A stretch of 64,000 nt of DNA from Dysosmobacter acutus (GTDB lineage Bacteria; Bacillota; Clostridia; Oscillospirales; Oscillospiraceae): positions 992,001 through 1,056,000 of the forward strand of contig NZ_JAHLQN010000001.1 in NCBI RefSeq assembly GCF_018919205.1, in the 5' to 3' direction. Shown one piece after another: positions 58,723 through 64,000 of this stretch; position 1 is the stretch's first letter, and each line of letters begins with the position of its first letter. The translations under genes and the position numbers were made by a program. The notes beneath the pieces were generated by a model. The model made no database searches. It worked only from the letters and a program-made list of their open reading frames with translations, and was not told the DNA's origin.

Positions 58723-59332
58723 GCGGCTGGAGCGGTCCAGGCATAAAAAGGGCCGCATCCTGCTGTTTTTGGAGGGCGGCGAGCTGCTGAAGGCCACGGA
58801 GCAGGAGCTGCTGGAATTTGACCTGCGGGCGGGCCGGGAGCTGACGGAAGAAGAGCTTTCCGCCCTGCGCCGCTCGGCGGGCGTATCCGACGCAAAGGCC
58901 CGCGCCGCCGAGCTCATCGGCAGCCGGGCCATGTCCCGCCGGGACCTGATGCGCAAGCTCCGGGAAAAGGGCGCCACGGAGGCGGAAGCCCGCTATGCCG
59001 CCGAGTGGCTGGAGGCAATAGGCGCCATGGACGACGGCGCTTACGCGGCCATGGTCGTGCGCCATTACGCCGCCATGGGGTACGGCCCCAGCCGCCTGCG
59101 CGACAAGCTCTATGAAAAGGGCGTGCCCCGCGAGCTGTGGGACGCCGCCCTGGAGGAGGCTCCGCCAGAGGAGGAGCAGATCGACGCTTTTTTGCACCAG
59201 AAGCTCCGCGGGCAGGCGCCGGACGAGAGGGAGAAGAAGCGGCTCTCCGACGCCCTGGTGCGCCGGGGCTACTCCTGGGACCAGGTCCGCTCCGCCTTCG
59301 TTCGGCTGGGCGCGGAGATAGAAGAGGAGTGA
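58712..59332 (+). CDS. recX: RecX regulatory protein
   Basis: 206 residues with three RecX three-helix repeats: '[26 protein letters not shown]' (landmark, about 75-100), '[21 protein letters not shown]' and '[14 protein letters not shown]'. It binds RecA filaments and restrains them. Start ATG 58712 overlaps recA by 11 bases, coupling their translation. Confidence 0.92.
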   Translation: MRIERLERSRHKKGRILLFLEGGELLKATEQELLEFDLRAGRELTEEELSALRRSAGVSDAKARAAELIGSRAMSRRDLMRKLREKGATEAEARYAAEWLEAIGAMDDGAYAAMVVRHYAAMGYGPSRLRDKLYEKGVPRELWDAALEEAPPEEEQIDAFLHQKLRGQAPDEREKKRLSDALVRRGYSWDQVRSAFVRLGAEIEEE

Positions 59333-59366
59333 TCCGGGCTTAAGGACGGCCCGGGCGACGGCTTTT

Positions 59367-59621
59367 TCACGGCTGGATGCCGTCAAAAAGCTGAAGCGTC
59401 AGATTGGCGCCGAATTCTGCCCCGGCCTGGAAGGCCCTGTTCCGGTACTCCTGGGCCAGTATATGGATGTCGTCCTGGAGCCTGGCCGCCTCCTTTGGGC
59501 CAAGAGACTCCAGCTGATCGCGGATGGCCCGCTCCTGGGGCGTATAGGGCGGCGCCATGGGCGTCTTGCCCTGCAGGCCCAGCGGTTCGTCGTAGTAGAT
59601 GGAAGAGAGAAAGTCAAACAT
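59367..59621 (-). CDS. Small helical protein, function unknown
   Basis: 84 residues. N-terminus 'FDFLSSIYYDEPLG' and acidic/basic helices 'AIRDQLESLGPKEAARLQDDIH' (landmark 32-53) then 'YRNRAFQAGAEFGANLTLQLF'. This pattern occurs in small Clostridia proteins of the DUF6809-like type; I am not sure of the family. It is convergent with recX and divergent from the HTH gene, with an 18-bp palindrome between their starts. ATG 59621 is preceded by a GGGGG ribosome site. Confidence 0.6.
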   Translation of the reverse strand: MFDFLSSIYYDEPLGLQGKTPMAPPYTPQERAIRDQLESLGPKEAARLQDDIHILAQEYRNRAFQAGAEFGANLTLQLFDGIQP

Positions 59622-59643
59622 CAAAATGCCCCCATGTATTTTA

Positions 59644-59683
59644 TTATTCCTTTAAGTGGAGAATGCTCCGCTTAAAGGAATAA
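59644..59683. promoter_or_regulatory. 18-bp near-perfect palindrome between divergent genes
   Basis: TTATTCCTTTAAGTGGAG and its complement (one T/C mismatch, which is a G-U pair in RNA) around a four-base AATG. It lies 17 bases before the HTH start and 22 bases before the divergent small gene. Autoregulatory operator of the HTH protein is the simplest idea. Confidence 0.55.
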
Positions 59684-59700
59684 GCCAAGAGGTGTTTTTT

Positions 59701-59949
59701 ATGCAAACAACACTTTTGCTAAACGAACGGGTCCACCAGCTGCGCAAGGCAGCGCATCTCAGCCAGCAGGAGTTGGGGGAGGTTTTGGGACTGACCCACA
59801 AATCCATCAGCATGCTGGAGAGCGGCGGCAGGAGCACCACCATTGAAAAGTTGGTGCTCCTGGCGGAGTATTTCCATGTGTCCACAGACTACCTGGTGGG
59901 CATCACCGACGACCCCACCTGGCGGGGAAAGGAAGGGACATCACTTTGA
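59701..59949 (+). CDS. Xre-family HTH regulator
   Basis: 82 residues. A Cro/CI-type helix-turn-helix: 'LRKAAHLSQQELGEVLGLTHKSISMLESG' (landmark, residues 14-42) followed by 'LVLLAEYFHVSTDYLVGI', the usual dimer helix ending of short Xre proteins. It begins after GAGGTGTTTTTT and ends in a TTGA overlap with rimO, so it may control rimO-pgsA expression or be controlled with them. Confidence 0.9.
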   Translation: MQTTLLLNERVHQLRKAAHLSQQELGEVLGLTHKSISMLESGGRSTTIEKLVLLAEYFHVSTDYLVGITDDPTWRGKEGTSL

Positions 59950-61271
59950 GTTACAACGTTGCATTCATCTCCCTTGGCTGTGCCAAAAACCAGGTCAACT
60001 GCGAACAGATGATGGCCCTGGTGGAGCGCTCGGGCCACCATGTCCAGGCGGAGCCGGACGGCGCGGATGTGGTGGTGGTCAACACCTGCGGCTTTTTGAG
60101 CAGCGCCAACGAGGAGGCCATTGACAACATTTTGCAGATGGCTGAGCTCAAGCGCGCCGGCCGGATTCAAAAAATCCTGGTCACGGGCTGCATGGCCCAG
60201 CGCTACAAGGGCGATGTGTTGGAGGAGCTGCCGGAGGTGGACGGCATCCTGGGCACGGGGAGCTATACGGAGATCGTCTCCGCCGTGGAGCAGGCCATGG
60301 CCGGTCAGCGGCCCAGCCGCTTTGGAAGCATCCATGCGGCGGAGCAGGGCGGAGAGCGCATCCTGTCCACGCCGCCCTGGTATGCGTATCTGCGCATCGC
60401 CGAGGGCTGCGACAACCACTGCGCCTACTGCGTCATCCCCTCCCTCAGGGGCAAGTACCGCAGCCGTCCCATGGAGGAGCTGCTTACTGAGGCGGCCGGG
60501 CTGGCGGACGCGGGGGTGAAGGAGCTGATCGTCATTGCCCAGGACATCACCCGCTACGGCACGGACCTCTACGGTGACCATGCCCTGGCCCGGCTGCTGC
60601 GGGAGCTTGCCAGGCTGCCCTTCCACTGGATCCGCCTCCACTACCTCTATCCCGACGAGATCACCGACGAGCTGATCGACACCGTGGCGGAGGAGGAGAA
60701 GGTGCTGCCCTACATCGACCTGCCCATCCAGCACTGCAATGACACGATCCTCAAGGCCATGAACCGCCGGGACACCAAGGCGGAGCTTCTGGCGCTGCTG
60801 AAAACGCTGCGGGAGCGGATTCCCGGTCTGGTGCTGCGCACCAGCCTCATCACCGGCCTTCCCTATGAGACGCCGGAGGCCTTTGAGGAGCTGTGTGAAT
60901 TCTTGCGCAAAGTGAAGATCGAGCGGGCGGGCGTGTTCCCCTTCTCCCCGGAGGAGGGCACCAGGGCCGCGGCCATGGACCACGTGCCCACGGAGGAGGC
61001 GGTCCGCCGGGCGGAACTGGTGGTGGACGTCCAGTCCGACATCATCGATGGCTACAATGCCTCCGTCCTGGGCCGGAGCCGGGAGGTGCTGTGCGAGGGA
61101 TTCGACGGCCAGGCTCAGATGTTCTTCGGCCGCAGCTATGCCGAGTCGCCGGATATCGACGGCCGCATCTACTTCACTGCGGATAGGGATCCGCAGATCG
61201 GCGAATTTGTCACCGTGCGCCTCACCGGCGTCATGGACGGCGAGCTGACCGGCGAGATGGAAGAACGGTAG
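59946..61271 (+). CDS. rimO: Ribosomal protein S12 methylthiotransferase
   Basis: 441 residues of the MiaB/RimO radical-SAM family. N-terminal cluster cysteines lie in 'LGCAKNQVNCE' (11 and 18), 'VVNTCGFL' and 'VTGCMAQRY'; radical-SAM 'CDNHCAYCVIP' (about residue 154); C-terminal TRAM domain from about 375. The 'SLGCAKNQVN' wording and the spacing favour RimO over MiaB. It methylthiolates S12 Asp. Start TTG 59946 overlaps the HTH stop. Confidence 0.93.
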   Translation: MSYNVAFISLGCAKNQVNCEQMMALVERSGHHVQAEPDGADVVVVNTCGFLSSANEEAIDNILQMAELKRAGRIQKILVTGCMAQRYKGDVLEELPEVDGILGTGSYTEIVSAVEQAMAGQRPSRFGSIHAAEQGGERILSTPPWYAYLRIAEGCDNHCAYCVIPSLRGKYRSRPMEELLTEAAGLADAGVKELIVIAQDITRYGTDLYGDHALARLLRELARLPFHWIRLHYLYPDEITDELIDTVAEEEKVLPYIDLPIQHCNDTILKAMNRRDTKAELLALLKTLRERIPGLVLRTSLITGLPYETPEAFEELCEFLRKVKIERAGVFPFSPEEGTRAAAMDHVPTEEAVRRAELVVDVQSDIIDGYNASVLGRSREVLCEGFDGQAQMFFGRSYAESPDIDGRIYFTADRDPQIGEFVTVRLTGVMDGELTGEMEER

Positions 61272-61299
61272 TGCGCCTACAAAAAGGAGAGAGTGGAAC

Positions 61300-61821
61300 A
61301 TGAACTTACCCAATAAGCTGACGCTGCTGCGCATTTTACTGATCCCCGTCTTTATGGCGGTGCTCTACTGGGGATTCCCCGGCGCGCCCTATGTGGCTCT
61401 GGCCATCTTTATTGCGGCCAGCCTGACGGACCTGCTGGACGGAAAGATCGCCCGGAAGTACAACCTGGTGACGGACTTTGGCAAATTTGCCGATCCGCTG
61501 GCGGACAAGATGCTGGTGGTGGCCGCCATGCTGTGGTTTGTGGAGAACCGGCAGATGCCCGCCTGGGCGCTGCTGATCGTGATCGTCCGGGAATTCGCCG
61601 TCAGCGGACTGAGAATGCTGGCCTCCGACGAGGGGCGGGTCATCGCCGCGGGGTGGTCCGGAAAGGTGAAGACCGCCGCCACCATGGTCTGCATTGTGCT
61701 GATGTTCCTGCCTATCCCGGCGGTGGCAAATACGATCTGCGTGTGGGTGATCGTGCTGACCACGCTGTACTCCGGCGTGGAGTACTTCTGCAAGAACAAA
61801 GACGTGTTCCGGAGCATGTGA
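61300..61821 (+). CDS. pgsA: CDP-diacylglycerol--glycerol-3-phosphate 3-phosphatidyltransferase
   Basis: 173 residues with about five membrane helices. 'DLLDGKIARKYNLVTDFGKFADPLADK' covers the CDP-alcohol phosphotransferase motif DGxxARx8Gx3Dx3D (about residues 47-70, landmark only). It makes phosphatidylglycerophosphate, first committed step to phosphatidylglycerol, the glycerol-phosphate donor for LTA-type polymers. Short gap (28 bases) to rimO indicates co-transcription. Ribosome site AAGGAGAGAG. Confidence 0.94.
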   Translation: MNLPNKLTLLRILLIPVFMAVLYWGFPGAPYVALAIFIAASLTDLLDGKIARKYNLVTDFGKFADPLADKMLVVAAMLWFVENRQMPAWALLIVIVREFAVSGLRMLASDEGRVIAAGWSGKVKTAATMVCIVLMFLPIPAVANTICVWVIVLTTLYSGVEYFCKNKDVFRSM

Positions 61822-62020
61822 CCAACAGAAAGAGGACCTGACCAGGGTGCTTGCAGCCCACAACATCCCCTATGCGGTCCCAGACCACTTCCTTGGCAAT
61901 CCGAGGGATCTGCATGAGAACTGCTGAAGCTCTGCGGCGAATGAAAAGGGGTTGACCGGGTCGCCAACGATTCAAAGCCGGCGGAGCGCGGAAGAGTGTG
62001 GAGAGCGCTTTCTGAATAGA
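61822..62020 (+). pseudogene. Possible decayed coding remnant
   Basis: The frame after the pgsA stop reads plausible protein ('AAHNIPYAVPDHFLGNPRD') for about 30 codons without a start, then stops at about 61926. It may be the decayed tail of a lost gene, such as the competence-damage or similar gene that often follows pgsA, or just chance. No functional gene is seen in the stretch. Confidence 0.3.
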
Positions 62021-62059
62021 AAAAGCCGGCCAAATCCAACGGATTTGGCCGGCTTTTTT
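62021..62059. terminator. Bidirectional terminator
   Basis: AAAAGCCGGCCAAATCC/GGATTTGGCCGGCTTTTTT hairpin between the pgsA end and the convergent zinc-ribbon gene. Confidence 0.9.
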
Positions 62060-62069
62060 GTGTCCCTGC

Positions 62070-62486
62070 TTACTCGCCCATGGGCGCGCCGCACTGGGGG
62101 CAGAACTTGCTGTCGGAGGCTGCTCCGCAGATGGGGCAGACCTTCATGTCCGAAGGCGCGGGGACCTCCTCTTCCGGATCCTCCTGCTTCTGGGGCTTGC
62201 TGGACTCCAGCTCGGCGATTTTTCTCTTGGACTCCTCAATGGTGTCCACCAGATCCTTCACCGCGTCGGGCACCTCGCCGTCGTATTCAGAGACAAACCA
62301 TTCGCCGATGGTCTTGTAGTTCTTTTCGATCTCGCGCTGCTCGCTGACAATGGCCATGTTGATTCTGGCCAGCTCTGCGGCGGCCTGGGCTTTTTCTCCG
62401 GCGACAGAAGCGGCTACCTTGGCCTTTTCTGTGGCAACTGCGGCGACTTCCTGGGCCTTTTTACCCAACTCATTAAAAAATGCCAT
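62070..62486 (-). CDS. Helical protein with C-terminal zinc ribbon
   Basis: 138 residues. An Ala/Lys/Glu-rich amphipathic N-terminal helix region (about 5-50), a charged middle and a C-terminal zinc ribbon with two CxxC knuckles: 'CPICGAASDSKFCPQCGAP' (about 115-134). Resembles small Clostridia zinc-ribbon proteins of unknown role that may associate with membranes or nucleic acid. Promoter TTGCAC-17-TATCAT upstream (62547-62575), ribosome site AAAGGAG. Confidence 0.8.
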   Translation of the reverse strand: MAFFNELGKKAQEVAAVATEKAKVAASVAGEKAQAAAELARINMAIVSEQREIEKNYKTIGEWFVSEYDGEVPDAVKDLVDTIEESKRKIAELESSKPQKQEDPEEEVPAPSDMKVCPICGAASDSKFCPQCGAPMGE

Positions 62487-62546
62487 ACCGTGAAACTCCT
62501 TTCAAGCCGCGGTTTTTATAAACCTCCGGCGCTCTTGATATGCTTC

Positions 62547-62575
62547 ATGATAGCATACCCGTCCACGCAGTGCAA
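62547..62575 (-). promoter_or_regulatory. Promoter of the zinc-ribbon gene
   Basis: Minus-strand TTGCAC, 17-base spacer, TATCAT. Confidence 0.7.
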
Positions 62576-62595
62576 TTGCGAATTTGTAAATTTTT

Positions 62596-64000
62596 CTACT
62601 TCTCAATCCAGTTGCCCGCCCGGGCCACGGCCCGCTTCCACTGGCGGTAGTCCTCCTCGCAGGCGGCCTGCTCCCGCTGGGGAAGGAACACGTGCTGGCT
62701 GCGGCGCAGCAAGGAGACCTCCTCCTGGTCCCGCCAGAGCCCGGAGGCCAGCCCGGCCAAAGCCGCCGCGCCAAAGGCAGTGGTCTCCACCATGGCGGGC
62801 CGATCCACGGGGATGCGCAGCAGATCCGCCTGGGTCTGCATCAGAATGTCGCTGACCGAGGCGCCGCCGTCCACCCGCAGGCAGGTGACGGGCAGGTCCT
62901 GGCGCATGGCGGAGAGCAGGTCCGTCACCTGATAGGCGATGGAGTCCAGTACGGCCCGGGCGATGTTGGCCTTTGTGGTGCCCCGGGTAAGGCCCACCAT
63001 GGCGCCCCGTGCGTACATATCCCAGTAGGGCGCGCCAAGCCCGGTAAAGGCCGGCACCACAAAGACGCCGCCGCTGTCCCGTACGCTCTCCGCCAACCGG
63101 TCGCACTCCGGCGCGCTGGAGATAAGCCCCAACTCGTCCCGCAGCCACTGGATGGTGCTACCCGCGTTGAACACGCTGCCCTCCAGGGCATAGGTGGTTT
63201 TGCCGCCGATGCTCCAGGCCACGGAGGTCACGAGGCCCGCCCGGGAGCGCACCGGGGTGCTCCCCACGTTCATCAGGGTAAAGCAGCCCGTGCCGTATGT
63301 ATTTTTTGCCTGGCCGGACTGGAAGCAGCCCTGGCCGAACAGCGCCGCGGCCTGGTCGCCCGCGCTGCCGCAGACGGGAATGCCGGCAAAGTCCTCCAGC
63401 TCCGCAAGGCCGGACTTGACCCTGCCGTAGCACTGGCAGGAGTCCACCGGACGGGGGAGCATGGCCATGGGAATGCCAAGCGCATGGCACAGCGACTCGT
63501 CCCAGCGGAGATTTCGGATGTCGAAGAGCATGGTGCGGGAGGCGTTGGAGTAGTCGGTGACGTGCTCTCCCGTCAGATTCCAGATCAGCCATGAGTCCAC
63601 CGTGCCGCAGAGAAGCTCCCCGCGCTCCGCCCGGGCCCTGGCGCCGGGGATGGCGTCTAAGATCCATTTGATCTTGGTGCCGGAGAAATAGGCGTCAATG
63701 AGCAGCCCCGTGGTCTCCGCCACCTGTTCAGCCAGCCCCTGGGCCTTCAGCTGGTCGCACAGCGCGGCGGTGCGGCGGCACTGCCAGACGATGGCGTTGT
63801 AAACCGGCTTACCGGTTTTGCGGTCCCAGAGGATGGTGGTCTCCCGCTGATTGGTGATGCCGATGCCGGCGATGCCGTGGGGGTCCACATGGGCCGAGCG
63901 GACGGCCTCCGCCATGGCCCGGCGCTCCGTGACCCAGATTTCCAGGGGGTTGTGCTCCACCCAGCCGGGCTGGGGGTAGATCTGGTGAAAGGGATATTGG
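62596..64000 (-). CDS. glpK: Glycerol kinase (5' partial at window edge)
   Basis: About 467 residues are visible and the N-terminus is cut by the right edge. The reading frame runs open through 64000 with '[17 protein letters not shown]', the conserved segment near residue 50 of GlpK, so the apparent GTG at 63960 is internal. Other signatures: '[19 protein letters not shown]', '[10 protein letters not shown]', '[13 protein letters not shown]', '[13 protein letters not shown]' and '[16 protein letters not shown]'. The enzyme makes glycerol 3-phosphate, substrate for PgsA encoded nearby. Confidence 0.95.
   Translation of the reverse strand, partial: QYPFHQIYPQPGWVEHNPLEIWVTERRAMAEAVRSAHVDPHGIAGIGITNQRETTILWDRKTGKPVYNAIVWQCRRTAALCDQLKAQGLAEQVAETTGLLIDAYFSGTKIKWILDAIPGARARAERGELLCGTVDSWLIWNLTGEHVTDYSNASRTMLFDIRNLRWDESLCHALGIPMAMLPRPVDSCQCYGRVKSGLAELEDFAGIPVCGSAGDQAAALFGQGCFQSGQAKNTYGTGCFTLMNVGSTPVRSRAGLVTSVAWSIGGKTTYALEGSVFNAGSTIQWLRDELGLISSAPECDRLAESVRDSGGVFVVPAFTGLGAPYWDMYARGAMVGLTRGTTKANIARAVLDSIAYQVTDLLSAMRQDLPVTCLRVDGGASVSDILMQTQADLLRIPVDRPAMVETTAFGAAALAGLASGLWRDQEEVSLLRRSQHVFLPQREQAACEEDYRQWKRAVARAGNWIEK

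Overview
The window reads as chromosomal DNA of a strictly anaerobic, GC-rich, low-redundancy Firmicute. The best guess is a Clostridia member of the Oscillospiraceae type (Oscillibacter/Flavonifractor-like), inferred from gene content and not from any database match. Supporting features are a flavodiiron protein fused to rubredoxin, FeoAB, a LysM-GH18 spore-type hydrolase, a LTA-synthase-family sulfatase, PBSX-type phage genes, strong AGGAGG ribosome sites and frequent TTG/GTG starts. No rRNA, CRISPR array, IS element or replication origin was seen. One tRNA (Leu, anticodon CAA) is present.

Layout. 1-4002: a 5'-truncated GH3-family gene translationally coupled to a membrane GAF/GGDEF/HD-GYP protein. 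4058-15184: housekeeping and surface genes, comprising uridine phosphorylase and a cupin sharing a divergent promoter with a 22-bp palindrome, LTA-synthase-like sulfatase plus small membrane protein, two tandem CobW-family GTPases, an AGCS amino-acid:cation symporter, a lipoprotein polysaccharide deacetylase with cytidine deaminase, and a LysM-GH18 enzyme. 15341-24751: one ten-gene Mrp-type cation/proton antiporter operon with four large NuoL/M/N-like subunits, preceded by a ~300-nt structured leader that ends in an intrinsic terminator. 24806-28880: ZIP metal transporter, a KdpDE-like two-component pair without kdpFABC beside it, and a PH-domain-like membrane protein.

29040-42365: a compact phage-like block in strict PBSX order (terminase, portal, protease, capsid, connectors, sheath, tube, baseplate, M15 endopeptidase). 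Packaging motors and baseplate look intact, but there is no recognisable tape-measure protein, tail fibre, integrase, repressor, replication gene or holin. It is the strongest candidate for an unusual system: a domesticated contractile particle, perhaps a gene-transfer-agent-like or tailocin-like device with a very short tail.

42402-64000: FeoAB, flavodiiron-rubredoxin fusion, thioesterase, DegV, YgjP-type metallopeptidase, DNA alkyl repair, a small HTH/DUF3796 pair, tRNA-Leu, a lipoprotein/response regulator/EcsC/histidine kinase operon, then a long housekeeping run (DUF1385, prmC, recA, recX, HTH, rimO, pgsA), a zinc-ribbon protein and a 5'-truncated glycerol kinase. Ion handling recurs through the window: Mrp antiporter, Na+ symporter, KdpDE, ZIP, CobW and Feo. 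All functional assignments come from reading motifs and gene order by eye; nothing was searched.
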